The notes: generated by a model from the letters alone, not told the origin. A stretch of 64,000 nucleotides of DNA from an uncultured Modestobacter sp. (GCF_947486615.1 NZ_CANKUD010000005.1:62001-126000); one strand, 5' to 3'. Counted from the stretch's first letter, positions 8,265 through 17,690 are shown. Translations and numbers: made by a program.

Positions 8265-10535
8265 TCACACGAACTTCACCTGCCTCGCACTCAGGGTGAG
8301 GGCAGCCGTGGAGGTCGGCAAGCCGCCGGACGACGTCCGCGGGACCGCATGGGCCGCCGTCCTTCCTCCGCCAAAATGGCCATTTTGGCGGAGGAAGGAC
8401 GGGTCAGGCGGGGGCGGTGAGGACGGCGGCGGGCGGTCCGGGGCGGGGTCGGGGTGACCGAGGTCGCGCAGCCAGCCGCGCAGCACCCGGTGCAGGTGCT
8501 CGGCGCCGACGATCTCGCCGGGGTCGGCGAAGGCGCGGGGGTGCACCAGGAAGCCGTGCTGCTGCGGCCCGCCGAGGCCGCCGTGCGAGCCGACGTGCGG
8601 CTCGAAGGGGGAGGCCTCGTCGGTCTCCGGGTCGTACCGGCTGTTGATGACGACGTCGGGGCAGTGCGCGAACGTCGATGCCCGGGCGACCAGCGCGGCG
8701 GCGTGCTCGCCGTAGGCGGTCAGCGGGTCGGTGCCGATGACCACGCCGGTGCGCAGCCGGTGCAGGCCGTCACGGCCGAGCACCACCGGGCCGAACTCCT
8801 CGGAGTGCACCAGCAGGAAGCCGACGCCGTCGTGGTCGACGAGGGCGGGCAGCAGGTGCGGCCAGCGGCGCTCGATGGTCTCCAACGGCACCCGGCCGGC
8901 GAGCTCGGGGAAGGAGACGTGCGCCATGTGACCGGAGACGGTGACCACCACGCCGGGGGCCACCCGGGTGACCGCGCCGTGCTCGCCGGCCGGGCCGGAC
9001 GGCTCGGCGGGCTCGGCCCGGGCGACCCGGTCGCGCAGCCGCCGGGCGATCACCCCGCCGCCCTCGGCGAGGGCGGAGGTGACCTGCCAGGTCTCGGCCG
9101 GACGGCGGCTGTCCTGGGCGGGCGCCGTCCGCAGACCGAACCACCGGCGGCGGGCGGGGGTGACGGGCCCGCCGCAGAGCCGGCCGACCAGCTGCTCGAC
9201 GGTCTCCCCGAACCGGTCGGCGAACGTCCGGCCCTGGGTCTGGCCGTGGTCGGACAGGCACACCAGGTGGTAGCGGCGGGGGGCGAGCTGGGCGGCCCGC
9301 CACAGCCGGCCGACCTGCTGGTCGATGCTGCGCAGCACCTCGAGGGTGTCGAACCGCTCGATGCCGGAGTGGTGGGCGACCTCGTCGTAACCGAGGAAGT
9401 CGGCGTAGACCGCCGGCCGGCCGGCCATCATGTCCTCGAGCAGGGCGTTGACCACGACGTCCCGGGCGATCACCGTCGTCCCGGGCCGGGCGAGCGGGTA
9501 GATGCCGCCGCGGTCGACCCGCGGCCGCACGTCGGCCCGGCGCTGCCGGGCGGCGGCGACCAGCTCCCGGTAGACGTCGACGAGGGAGACGCCGAGGGTG
9601 CGCAGCGCGTTCACCGGGTTGGCGAAGTAGGCGTAGTAGCCGGCGCCGATCCGGTCGTGGTGCCGGCGCTCCCGGCGCGAGCCGCGGGCCACGACGGCCA
9701 GCGAGCTCATGGTGAGCGAGACGTGCGGGGCGTCGCCGGTGAACAGGTTTCCGCGACCGGCGCCGTCCCCGGCCAGCAGGCCCCGGCCGTCGGAGTGCCG
9801 CCGCTCGACCTCGGCGGCGTCCTGCGGGTGGGAGACGGCGACGACCCGGTCGCGGTCCTTCTCGTACCAGCGGAAGCCCAGCACGTCGTCGTTGGAGCCG
9901 TGCAGGATGCCGACGACGCTCGCGCCGGTCTGCGAGCTCCAGTCGGTGTGCCAGGAGCGCAGCTCGTGGGTGCCGGCCCGCAGCCAGCCGGCCAGGGTGG
10001 GCATCGACCCGTCGCGCACCGCCCGTCGCGCGACGTCGTGGCCGAGCCCGTCGATCTGCAGGAACAGCACGCCGGGCGGGCACTCGCCGGTGTCGGCGGC
10101 GCGCCGGCCGCGGCGGCGGGCCCGCCGGAAGAACACCTCGTCCTCGTTGACCGCCAGGACGCTGCTGATCACCCCGGCGACCCCGGCCATCGCGACGGCC
10201 ACGACGACGCTGGTCCGGAAGGAGTGCACCTCCACCCCGGGGATGGCGTAGAAGACGGCGAGCACCCCGGCGCCCAGCAGCAGGAAGCTGCCCAGGCCGA
10301 AGGTGAACAGCGCCACCGGCAGGGCGATCCGCAGCACCAGCGGCCACACCACCGTGACCAGCACGCCGAGCAGCAGCGCGGCGACCGGCGGCTGCCACCA
10401 GGAGCGCAGCGCGAAGCCGGTGAGCCAGCCGTCCAGCGCGATGAGCGCGCCGGTGACGGCGGCCCAGATGAGCAGCAACCGGGCGAGCGTGCGCCCGCCG
10501 CGCAGCACCCGGCCCGGGGGCGTCGTCCCGGTCAC
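8265..10535 (-). CDS. Membrane-anchored type I phosphodiesterase / alkaline-phosphatase-superfamily protein
   Basis: About 756 residues. The first 150 contain about four hydrophobic segments; a basic linker and a large hydrolase domain follow. LFLQIDGLGHDVARRA provides the metal-binding Asp of the nucleotide pyrophosphatase fold, STLAGWLR-like and SQTGASVVGILHG segments the nucleophile region, YADFLGYDEVAHHSG the second site, and LVCLSDHGQTQG the DHG ligands. Likely a membrane enzyme that cleaves phosphodiesters or phosphoglycans; the substrate is unknown. GTG 10535-10533 overlaps the DedA stop as GTGA; a second GTG lies four codons upstream. The last 50 residues are low-complexity and include a stretch encoded by a 46-bp perfect palindrome. 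Confidence 0.8.
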   Translation of the reverse strand: MTGTTPPGRVLRGGRTLARLLLIWAAVTGALIALDGWLTGFALRSWWQPPVAALLLGVLVTVVWPLVLRIALPVALFTFGLGSFLLLGAGVLAVFYAIPGVEVHSFRTSVVVAVAMAGVAGVISSVLAVNEDEVFFRRARRRGRRAADTGECPPGVLFLQIDGLGHDVARRAVRDGSMPTLAGWLRAGTHELRSWHTDWSSQTGASVVGILHGSNDDVLGFRWYEKDRDRVVAVSHPQDAAEVERRHSDGRGLLAGDGAGRGNLFTGDAPHVSLTMSSLAVVARGSRRERRHHDRIGAGYYAYFANPVNALRTLGVSLVDVYRELVAAARQRRADVRPRVDRGGIYPLARPGTTVIARDVVVNALLEDMMAGRPAVYADFLGYDEVAHHSGIERFDTLEVLRSIDQQVGRLWRAAQLAPRRYHLVCLSDHGQTQGRTFADRFGETVEQLVGRLCGGPVTPARRRWFGLRTAPAQDSRRPAETWQVTSALAEGGGVIARRLRDRVARAEPAEPSGPAGEHGAVTRVAPGVVVTVSGHMAHVSFPELAGRVPLETIERRWPHLLPALVDHDGVGFLLVHSEEFGPVVLGRDGLHRLRTGVVIGTDPLTAYGEHAAALVARASTFAHCPDVVINSRYDPETDEASPFEPHVGSHGGLGGPQQHGFLVHPRAFADPGEIVGAEHLHRVLRGWLRDLGHPDPAPDRPPPSSPPPPDPSFLRQNGHFGGGRTAAHAVPRTSSGGLPTSTAALTLSARQVKFV
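8357..8402. repeat. 46-bp perfect palindrome inside the phosphodiesterase 3' coding end
   Basis: Two 23-base arms are exactly complementary without a loop; the centre reads CCAAAATGG/CCATTTTGG. On the minus strand it is read in frame as PSFLRQNGHFGGGRT, near the C-terminus of the phosphodiesterase. The neighbouring protein sequence is Pro-rich and unconserved-looking, so the palindrome may have been gained in a former spacer and absorbed into the reading frame. Confidence 0.9.
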
Positions 10536-11209
10536 GGCTGCTCGCACCGCTGCGCAGCGCCGTCCTCCCGCGCTTTCGCGCGAGAAAGCGCGTCGTTGTC
10601 GGGTGCAGGGACGTCGGCGGCCCCGCGGCGGCGGTGCGCGGAGACCAGGTTGAGCACCAGGCCGACCAGCAGCACCAGCAGGGTGGCGATCAGGGTGGCG
10701 ATCAGCGGGGAGTCGAAGATGCCGCCGCTGACCACGCCGAGCAGCGCGTAGGCGCCCGCCCAGACGGCGCCGGCGGCGAGGGAGGCCGGCAGCAGCCGGC
10801 GCCACGGGTAGGCCAGGGCGCCGGCGGCGAGCAGCACCGGGATGCGTCCGGCGGGCAGCAGCCGCCCGACGACGACGATCTGCCAGCCGTGCCGGCGGAA
10901 CTGCTCCCGCACCTCCGCGATCCGGTCGGCGTGCTGACCGCGGGCGACCCAGCGGACGGCGGTCGGCCCACCGGATCGGCAGATCGCGAAGGTGATGACG
11001 TCGCCGGTGAAGGCGCCGAGGGTGGCCAGCAGCAGCACCACCGGCAGCGACATCGCGTCGGTGGTGACGGCGACCGCCGCGGCGGCGCCGACGACCGCAC
11101 CGGTGGGCACGACGGGCACGACCGAGCCCAGCAGCACCCCGCCGAAGACGACGGGGTAGCCCAGCGAGCTGCCGTCGGTCCAGCTGACGGCCAGCGAGGT
11201 GACGCTCAC
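10532..11209 (-). CDS. DedA/VTT-domain membrane protein
   Basis: This 225-residue protein has the VTT (SNARE-associated) fold of DedA proteins. It begins with a hydrophobic re-entrant region (VVFGGVLLGSVVPVVPTGAVVG), then GAFTGDVITFAICR, the amphipathic HGWQIVVVGRLLPAGRIPV with the conserved Arg and Pro residues, and ends in two further membrane helices. DedA proteins act in membrane lipid homeostasis and in flipping lipid carriers such as undecaprenyl phosphate. GTG 11209-11207 overlaps the upstream stop by GTGA, and its own stop overlaps the phosphodiesterase start, so the three genes are translationally coupled. Confidence 0.88.
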   Translation of the reverse strand: MSVTSLAVSWTDGSSLGYPVVFGGVLLGSVVPVVPTGAVVGAAAAVAVTTDAMSLPVVLLLATLGAFTGDVITFAICRSGGPTAVRWVARGQHADRIAEVREQFRRHGWQIVVVGRLLPAGRIPVLLAAGALAYPWRRLLPASLAAGAVWAGAYALLGVVSGGIFDSPLIATLIATLLVLLVGLVLNLVSAHRRRGAADVPAPDNDALSRAKAREDGAAQRCEQP

Positions 11210-12051
11210 CGGGGGTCCTGGACCCGCGGGAGAGCGACGGGGGATCCCGGGGCGGTGAGCAGCACCTGGGTCCGGGCGCCACCCACGGTGGCGGCCGCGG
11301 CGACGGCGGCGGCGAACCGGCGCGGTGGCTCGACCAGCAGCGACCGCATCCGGGCGCGGTAGGGGGAGGGCAGCGAGGTGAGGCCGGTGACGGCGTAGGT
11401 GCCCCAGTGCACCGGGACGGCGACGCGCGGGCGGAGCAGCTGCACGGCCTCCGCGGCCCCGGCCGGGTCGAGGTGCCCGGGGCCGAGCGAGGGGCCCCAG
11501 CCCCACACCGGCAGCAGGGCGATGTCGATGCCGTCGTCCCCGAGCTCGGTCATGGCGGGGAAGAGGTCGGTGTCGCCGGCGGCGTAGACGGTGACGCCGT
11601 CCCCGTGGAGCAGGTGGCCGACCGCGGGGGCGTGCGGCCCGTGGGTGAACCGGGGGCCCCAGCGGTGCGCGGCGTGGTCGGCGGAGGTTGCGGTGACGGT
11701 GAGCCCGCCGTCGCGGAGGCCCTCACCCGGGCCGAGCTCGGTGACGTCGGTGAACCCGTGCCGGGTGAGCCAGCGCCCGGCACCGCGCGGCACGACGATC
11801 GGCGTGCCGCGGCCCAGCAGCCGCAGCGACGGCAGGTGCAGGTGGTCGTTGTGCAGGTGCGAGACCACCACCAGGTCGACCCCGGACCAGGACGACGCGG
11901 GCAGCGGTGCCACCGCCCGGCGCAGCGGGCCGAGCCGGGGGGTCAGCAGCGGGTCGGTGAGCACGGTGCGCCCGGCCAGCTCGACCCGGACCGTGGAGTG
12001 TCCGAGGAAGTGCAGGGCCGGGGTGCGCACCGCGCCAGTATCGGGGCTCAC
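11206..12051 (-). CDS. Metallo-beta-lactamase-fold hydrolase (UlaG / NAPE-PLD-like)
   Basis: The 281-residue protein shows the metal-binding signature HLHNDHLH, a later DHAAHRWG, AGDTDLFP and the closing VPVHWGTYA, the order found in UlaG and N-acyl-phosphatidylethanolamine phospholipase D relatives. These hydrolyse phosphodiester or lactone bonds. No signal peptide is seen. It sits between a c-di-GMP protein gene (10-bp gap) and DedA (4-bp overlap), within a string including a phosphodiesterase and DedA, so a lipid or lipid-carrier substrate is plausible but inferred. Confidence 0.85.
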   Translation of the reverse strand: MSPDTGAVRTPALHFLGHSTVRVELAGRTVLTDPLLTPRLGPLRRAVAPLPASSWSGVDLVVVSHLHNDHLHLPSLRLLGRGTPIVVPRGAGRWLTRHGFTDVTELGPGEGLRDGGLTVTATSADHAAHRWGPRFTHGPHAPAVGHLLHGDGVTVYAAGDTDLFPAMTELGDDGIDIALLPVWGWGPSLGPGHLDPAGAAEAVQLLRPRVAVPVHWGTYAVTGLTSLPSPYRARMRSLLVEPPRRFAAAVAAAATVGGARTQVLLTAPGSPVALPRVQDPR

Positions 12052-12061
12052 GGGTGCCCGG

Positions 12062-14701
12062 TCACGACACCTCGGCGCGCGGCCGGGGCGCCGGCAGCGG
12101 GGCCACCACCGCCGAGGACGGGTGCCGCAGCAGGGCGGCGGCCTGGGCGGCGGTGAGCCCGCTGGGCAGCACGGGGCCCGCGACGGCGACCACGCCCTGC
12201 ACCCGCAGCTCGTGCAGCAGCTGCGGGGAGGCGATCTCCTTGGCCACGGTGGAGACCTCGAAGCCGCGGGCGCTGCGGCCGATCGCGCCGAGCAGCTCCA
12301 GCGTCCGGTCTCGGTCGCCGCCGGCGGACAGGGTGCGCACGTCGACCATGACCACCTCCAGCGGCAGCCGGGCCAGCTGGGACCACAGCGTGGACCCCAT
12401 GCCGTAGTCGTCCAGCCCGATCCGGACGCCGGTCCGGTGGACGGTGTGCAGCGCCGGGATGAGGGCGGCCGAGGAGGTCTGCAGCACCTCCTCGGTGACG
12501 AAGAGGGTGAGCCGGGGCGGCGCGAGCTCGGCGGCCGCCAGCGCGGCGGCCACCTCGCCGGGCAGCTCGTCGGCGTGCACCAGCCCGGCGGGCAGGTCGA
12601 CGGCGACCAGCAGCTGGTCGTCGAGTGCGGCCACGTCGGCGCAGGCGCGGGAGATCAGCCACCGCTGCAGGGCCGCGGTCTGGCCCTGTCGTTCGGCGGC
12701 GGCCCACAGCTCGGCGGCGGGCAGCACGCCGAGCTCGGGGTGCACCCAGACGGGCTGGGCGTGCAGGGCGGACAGGATGCCGGAGTCGCCGTTGGCGATG
12801 GTGTCGAAGCGGAGCTGGACGTCCCCGTCGGCCAGGGCGTCGGCGATGGAGCTGGTGGCCGCGGCCCGGGCCACCCGGTCCTCGGTGTGCACCCGCCAGC
12901 AGCCCTTGCCGGCCTCCTTCGCGGCCCGCAGGGCGGTGTCGGCCTGGCGGAAGGCGAGCTGCCCGCCGCCGGGGTGCACCCGGCACAGGCCCACGCTCGC
13001 GCCGACGCCGAAGGTGCGGTCGCCGACCCGGTAGGGCCGGGCGAGCACGTCCACCACCCGCTGGGCGGCCTCGGTGGCGGCGTCCTCGGCGCCGGCCAGC
13101 AGGACGGCGAACTCGTCGCCGCCGAGCCGGGCGACCAGGTCGTCGGCGCGCACCAGGCCGCTCAGCCGCCGGGCCACCTCGACGAGCAGGAGGTCGCCGG
13201 ACTCGTGGCCGGCGGAGTCGTTGACGGCCTTGAAGCCGTCCAGGTCCAGCACCAGCAGGGACCGGTCGCCGGGAGCCGGCGCGGCCAGCTCGCGGAAGAG
13301 CATCGCCCGGTTCGGCAGCCGGGTCAGGTGGTCGGTGAAGGCCATCCGCTCCAGCTCGCGCTCGCGCCGCCGGCGGGTGGTGGCGTCGCGCAGGTGCAGC
13401 ACCCGCCGGCCGCTGCCGGGCCGCTCGTGGTGGGTGACCTCCAGCTCCCGCGGCTCGGCGCCGGGCACCGGGACGCGCAGGTGCAGGGCCTGGGTGGCCG
13501 GCCCGGCGGTGCCGGTGAGCTCCTGCCGGACCCGCTCGCGGTCCTCCTCGGTCAGCAGGTCCAGCAGCACCGGGTGCCGGTCGCCGCCGGGGACCAGGCC
13601 GAGCAGGGTGCGGGCGGCCGGGGAGGTGAACTCCAGCCGCAGGTCGCCGTCGATGATCGCCACGCCGTCGGAGCTGGCCTCGACCAGACCGCGGAAGTCC
13701 TCCTCGCTGCGCACGAGGTCGGCCTGGATGCGGCCGCTGTCCCGGATGCGCAGCACCAGCCGCAGCAGGAGCAGCCCGATCAGCGCGGCGGTGCAGGAGA
13801 TCTCCCCGGTGCCGATGGGCAGGTCCAGCAGCAGGGCCAGGACCAGCGTGACCGGGACGCCGCCCAGCGCCAGTACGTCGACGGCCACCCCGGCGGTGTT
13901 GACCACCGGGGCGTTGCTGGCGTGCGCCGCGCCCGCGGCGGCGGCCAGCTGCACGGCCCGGACGCCGACCACCAGGGCGCCGGCGGTGACGACGTCGCCG
14001 GCCGTGGTCCACAGCCCGCCGGGCCGCACGATCTGCATGGCGAGGCAGCTGGACGCGACGCCGAGCAGGCCGGTCATCACGATCACGGCGGTGGCCGGGC
14101 GGCGGACCCCGGCCGCGGAGACGGTGCACAGCGCGCCGACCAGGCCGACGGCGACCGCCGGGTAGATGCCGTAGGCCAGCACCAGGGGCTTCAGCCCGGG
14201 GCTGATCGCGCCGGGGGCGAGCGCGGGGGACAGCACCAGCACGTCGGCGACGATCACCAGGGCGACGGTCACCATCGCGCCGTCGACCACCAGGACCGGC
14301 CAGCGGGTGCCGCGGACCCGTCCGCCGATCAGCGCGGCGCTCACCGTGGGGCCGAGCGCGGCGACGAGCACCAGGCACTCACCGAGGCCGACCGGGCGGA
14401 GGTCGCTGCCGACGCCGAACCCGCTGAGCAGCCCGGCGAGGCCGAACAGCAGTGCGCTGCCGCTGAGCACCAGCCACGGCAGCCGGTCGCGGCTGCGCAG
14501 CCGGCGGGTCAGCCGCCTGCCCTGCACCGCGGCCCACAGCCCCGCGGCGGCGAGCACCAGGTCGTCCCACTGGGGGAGCTCATCGGCCAGGCTGAGCGGC
14601 ACGGTCACCGCGATGCCGGCGAGGACGACCAGCAGGGTCAGCAGCAGCGGGGAACGGACGGTGCGGCGGAGGGTGCGCGGAGGCCTCGCCGGGTCGCTCA
14701 C
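12062..14701 (-). CDS. Membrane PAS-GGDEF-EAL protein with intact GGDEF and decayed EAL
   Basis: The 879-residue protein has about nine or ten N-terminal membrane helices (to about residue 290), then a PAS domain (FRGLVEASSDGVAIIDGD) and a GGDEF domain. The latter has the canonical active site LGGDEFAVL and an upstream inhibitory-site RxxD (RADD). The C-terminal EAL-like domain has lost its signature: HAQPVW stands where EALLRW is expected, and only LDDYGMG recalls the DDFGTG motif. Expected activity is diguanylate cyclase only. GTG 14701-14699 overlaps the stop of the upstream c-di-GMP gene as GTGA, so the two are translated together. Confidence 0.88.
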   Translation of the reverse strand: MSDPARPPRTLRRTVRSPLLLTLLVVLAGIAVTVPLSLADELPQWDDLVLAAAGLWAAVQGRRLTRRLRSRDRLPWLVLSGSALLFGLAGLLSGFGVGSDLRPVGLGECLVLVAALGPTVSAALIGGRVRGTRWPVLVVDGAMVTVALVIVADVLVLSPALAPGAISPGLKPLVLAYGIYPAVAVGLVGALCTVSAAGVRRPATAVIVMTGLLGVASSCLAMQIVRPGGLWTTAGDVVTAGALVVGVRAVQLAAAAGAAHASNAPVVNTAGVAVDVLALGGVPVTLVLALLLDLPIGTGEISCTAALIGLLLLRLVLRIRDSGRIQADLVRSEEDFRGLVEASSDGVAIIDGDLRLEFTSPAARTLLGLVPGGDRHPVLLDLLTEEDRERVRQELTGTAGPATQALHLRVPVPGAEPRELEVTHHERPGSGRRVLHLRDATTRRRRERELERMAFTDHLTRLPNRAMLFRELAAPAPGDRSLLVLDLDGFKAVNDSAGHESGDLLLVEVARRLSGLVRADDLVARLGGDEFAVLLAGAEDAATEAAQRVVDVLARPYRVGDRTFGVGASVGLCRVHPGGGQLAFRQADTALRAAKEAGKGCWRVHTEDRVARAAATSSIADALADGDVQLRFDTIANGDSGILSALHAQPVWVHPELGVLPAAELWAAAERQGQTAALQRWLISRACADVAALDDQLLVAVDLPAGLVHADELPGEVAAALAAAELAPPRLTLFVTEEVLQTSSAALIPALHTVHRTGVRIGLDDYGMGSTLWSQLARLPLEVVMVDVRTLSAGGDRDRTLELLGAIGRSARGFEVSTVAKEIASPQLLHELRVQGVVAVAGPVLPSGLTAAQAAALLRHPSSAVVAPLPAPRPRAEVS

Positions 14702-17379
14702 GACGGCGCCCCGTCGCCGTCGTCCCGCCGGGGGGTGGGCAGTCCGGCGGTGGTGGCGCCGGGAAGGCCGGGCAGCTGGGTGGTGAGCACGGCGGCGTCG
14801 AGCGGGCGGGCCAGCAGGTAGCCCTGGATGTAGCGGTGGCCCATGTCGCGCAGCAGCTGCAGCTCGGCCTGGGTCTCCACGCCCTCGACGACCACGGCCA
14901 GGCCGAGGCTGGTGCCCAGGTGCAGCACCGAGGCGCACAGCGCCCGCCGCTGCGGGTCGGTCTCCACGTCGGCGAGGAACTGGCGGTCCATCTTCAGCAC
15001 GTCGATCGGCAGGCCGACCAGGTAGGCCAGCGACGACCAGCCGGTGCCGAAGTCGTCGACGGCGATCCGCACGCCCATCCGGCGCAGCGCCGCGAGGTCG
15101 TCGGTCACGTGGTCGTCGTCCAGCAGCACGGACTCGGTGATCTCCAGGACCAGCCGGGAGGCGCACAGCCCGCTGGACTCCAGCGCGGCCAGGACGTCGG
15201 AGACCAGCTCACCGCTGCGCACGTGCCGGGCCGAGACGTTGACCGCCACGCCCAGCTCGGCGTGCGGTAGGGCGGCGATCGTGGCGGTGGCCTCGGCCAG
15301 CACCCAGCGGCCCAGCTCGGTGATCAGCGCCGACTCCTCGGCCAGCGGCACGAACTCCGCCGGCGAGACCTCCCCGTAGACGGGGTGCCGCCAGCGCAGC
15401 AGCGCCTCGACCGAGGTGGTGCGGTGCAGGGCCAGGTCGACGACGGGCTGGTAGACCAGCCGCAGCTGGCCGTCGGCGAGCGCCCGGTCCAGGTCGGTGC
15501 GCAGCTGCTCCTCGCGGTCCTGGCTGATCCGCAGCGCGTCGGAGTGCCGGCGCACCCGGCCGGGCCCGGCCGCCCGGGCACTGCGCAGCGCCAGGTCGCC
15601 CCAGCGCAGCGCCTCACCGGGGTCGACGTCCGCGGGCAGCTGGGTGACGCCGGCGGCCGCGGTGAGCCGGAGCGTGCCGGCGGCGGTGGCGACCGGCTCG
15701 ACGGCGGCGACCAGCCGCCCGGCGACCACCTCGGCGTCGGCGATGGTGCCGTCGACCAGGACGGCGAAGTCGCCCGACCCGGCGCGGGCCAGCCAGTCGT
15801 CGCCGCGCAGCACGCGGGAGAAGCGGGTGGTGAGCTCGCGCAGCACGGCGACGTCCTCACCGGTGGGCAGCCCGTCGACGCCGAGCACGACCAGCGACGT
15901 CGCGCGGGCACGCGGCGCCCGCAGGGCCGCGGCGAGCCGCTGGGTGAGCGCGGAGCGGTTGGGCAGGCCGGTGGCCGGGTCGATGGTGCTGAAGGTCAGG
16001 TCGGCCTCGGCCGGGCCGGGCTCGTCCCGGCTGACGTCCCGGCAGTACAGCACCAGCGCGCCCACGTCGGGATCGCTGCGCAGGTCACGCACCTGGGCCT
16101 GGATCAGCCGCCAGCGGCCGTCCTCGTGCTGCACCCGGGCGGTGCGGGTCTTGGTCTCGGTGACGTCGGCGCTGGAGCTGCTCAGCGCGGCGACCAGCCC
16201 GGGGACGTCGTCCGGGTGGACGGCGGTGGTGAGCGGCCCGCCGACGATCTCCTGCGGGTCCAGGCCGAGCAGGTCGGTGATCGCGGGGGAGACCCAGAGG
16301 ACGTCCAGCTTGTCGTCGAGGATCAGCACCGAGTCGGCGTTGCTGCGCACCAGGGCCCGGAACCACGCCTCGCCGCGCTGCAGGTCGGCGGTCAGCCGCA
16401 GCTGGGTGCGCCAGCTGACGGTCTGGTGCACGAACAGCAGGCCCAGGCCGACCATGCCGAGGCTGGCGCCGAAGATGGTCAGCTTGCCGGTCAGTGGCAC
16501 GCTGAGCAGCAGCAGCACGCCACCGACCGCGGCGGTGGCGTGCGGCAGCAGCGAGCCGAGGGTGGAGGCGGTGGGCTCCTGCAGCTCGCGGGGAGAGGTG
16601 GCGACCGGCCGGTCGGCGAGGCAGGCGACGGTGACCAGCCCCAGGCCCAGCACGCTGAGCCCGCAGGCGAGGTACTGCAGCAGGTGGGGTCCGGTGGTGA
16701 TCGCCGCCAGCGCCCCGGACGTCGAGGCGGCGCACTGCGAGGCGAAGACCAGGCCGGCCACCCGCCGTCCGGCCGCACGGGCGACGGACATCATCAGCAG
16801 CGAGACGCCGGTGCCCAGGGCGATGCAGAAGAGCAGGGCGAAGAAGCTCACCGTCTGGGACAGCGAGAGCAGCCCGCGGTCGGCGATGGTCAGGTGGTAC
16901 AGCGTGTGCACCATCAGCAGGTCGGCCAGCACGAACAGCGCCAGGGACGTCGCCAGCTGGCTGCGGGCGGCCCGCAGCGAGGGCCGGTCGAGCATCTGGG
17001 CGATGGCCAGCACGATGACCAGCTGGCCGGGGATGCTGCCCAGCACGGTCTGGCCCCAGGGCATGAGGACGGCGGCGAGCGCCGAGCCCCCGCCGCCCAG
17101 GGCGACCGCCACCGCGTAGCAGCGCCAGGCGGTGGGGTGCGCGGTGTGCGGCGCCGAGCGGGCGATGACGACGGTCGCGGCGATGATCACCAGGAAGGTG
17201 AGCGTGACCGGCAGCAGCTCGCCGTCGTCGGCGGGACCCAGCCCGAGTCCGGAGATCGTGGTCAGGGCGGCGAGGGCCAGCACGAGCAGCAGCTGACGGC
17301 CGACGGCGACGGAGGCCGGGCCGCCCGTCGCCGGTGCGGCTCCGGCCCGCACCGGTGCGGCGAGGACTCCAGAGGTCAC
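14698..17379 (-). CDS. Membrane PAS-GGDEF-EAL protein with decayed GGDEF and intact EAL
   Basis: This 893-residue protein has N-terminal membrane helices to about residue 320 and a PAS domain (FRALVRSNADSVLILDDK). Its GGDEF domain has the active site replaced by AGSGDFAVL. The EAL domain is complete: EALLRWRHP, NVSARH, LEITES, DDFGTGWSSL, LKMDRQF, VVEGVET and GYLLARPL. It should therefore be a c-di-GMP phosphodiesterase. It is the reciprocal partner of the next gene, which keeps GGDEF and has lost EAL. The start is GTG 17379-17377. It is divergent from fdhA, with the zinc-ribbon gene between. Confidence 0.88.
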   Translation of the reverse strand: MTSGVLAAPVRAGAAPATGGPASVAVGRQLLLVLALAALTTISGLGLGPADDGELLPVTLTFLVIIAATVVIARSAPHTAHPTAWRCYAVAVALGGGGSALAAVLMPWGQTVLGSIPGQLVIVLAIAQMLDRPSLRAARSQLATSLALFVLADLLMVHTLYHLTIADRGLLSLSQTVSFFALLFCIALGTGVSLLMMSVARAAGRRVAGLVFASQCAASTSGALAAITTGPHLLQYLACGLSVLGLGLVTVACLADRPVATSPRELQEPTASTLGSLLPHATAAVGGVLLLLSVPLTGKLTIFGASLGMVGLGLLFVHQTVSWRTQLRLTADLQRGEAWFRALVRSNADSVLILDDKLDVLWVSPAITDLLGLDPQEIVGGPLTTAVHPDDVPGLVAALSSSSADVTETKTRTARVQHEDGRWRLIQAQVRDLRSDPDVGALVLYCRDVSRDEPGPAEADLTFSTIDPATGLPNRSALTQRLAAALRAPRARATSLVVLGVDGLPTGEDVAVLRELTTRFSRVLRGDDWLARAGSGDFAVLVDGTIADAEVVAGRLVAAVEPVATAAGTLRLTAAAGVTQLPADVDPGEALRWGDLALRSARAAGPGRVRRHSDALRISQDREEQLRTDLDRALADGQLRLVYQPVVDLALHRTTSVEALLRWRHPVYGEVSPAEFVPLAEESALITELGRWVLAEATATIAALPHAELGVAVNVSARHVRSGELVSDVLAALESSGLCASRLVLEITESVLLDDDHVTDDLAALRRMGVRIAVDDFGTGWSSLAYLVGLPIDVLKMDRQFLADVETDPQRRALCASVLHLGTSLGLAVVVEGVETQAELQLLRDMGHRYIQGYLLARPLDAAVLTTQLPGLPGATTAGLPTPRRDDGDGAPS

Positions 17380-17456
17380 CGGTCAGTTGTCGGGACGGCG
17401 CCGTCCGGGCTGGACTCCTGTGGTGCGCGCCTCACCCCAACGGGGAGTGGGTGGGG

Positions 17457-17690
17457 CTACCAGCGCAGCGGCTGGATCGCCCGGGAGTCGGCGGTGCGGC
17501 AGGCGCGGCAGTGCCCCCAGGTGGAGATCCGCGCCGGGCTGCTGGGCTCGCCGCACTCGGGGCACTCGACCGTCGTCGAGGCATCCGGGGCCTCGGCGGC
17601 CTGCCGCACGCGCTCGGCGTGCAGTCGTTCGTCGCCGGCGCAGGGGCAGGCGAGGTGGGCGTCCGGGCAGCCTGCGGTGTCGCTCGAGAT
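17457..17690 (-). CDS. Small zinc-ribbon protein, apparently with an AUC start
   Basis: Minus-strand frame of about 77 residues ending at TAG (17459-17457). It has CPC, CPECGEP and CRAC motifs; the last two are 16 residues apart, as in a zinc ribbon. Between the upstream in-frame stop and the first Cys there is no ATG, GTG or TTG. However, a consensus AGGAGG (plus-strand CCTCCT at 17697-17702) stands six bases before an ATC at 17690-17688, which I take as the start. The alternative is an internal GTG giving about 50 residues with only the C-terminal ribbon. It is divergent from fdhA. The function is unknown. Confidence 0.5.
   Translation of the reverse strand: MSSDTAGCPDAHLACPCAGDERLHAERVRQAAEAPDASTTVECPECGEPSSPARISTWGHCRACRTADSRAIQPLRW

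Noticed and set aside
8265-11282. A 1,005-residue minus-strand protein
   Set aside because: The upstream quarter is an out-of-frame shadow of the DedA gene; the real start is the GTG overlapping the DedA stop.
11591-14821. A 1,076-residue plus-strand frame opposite the c-di-GMP genes
   Set aside because: Its composition (Gly, Gln, His, Arg, Asp low complexity) is that of an antisense frame in high-GC DNA, and the opposite strand carries clear GGDEF/EAL motifs.
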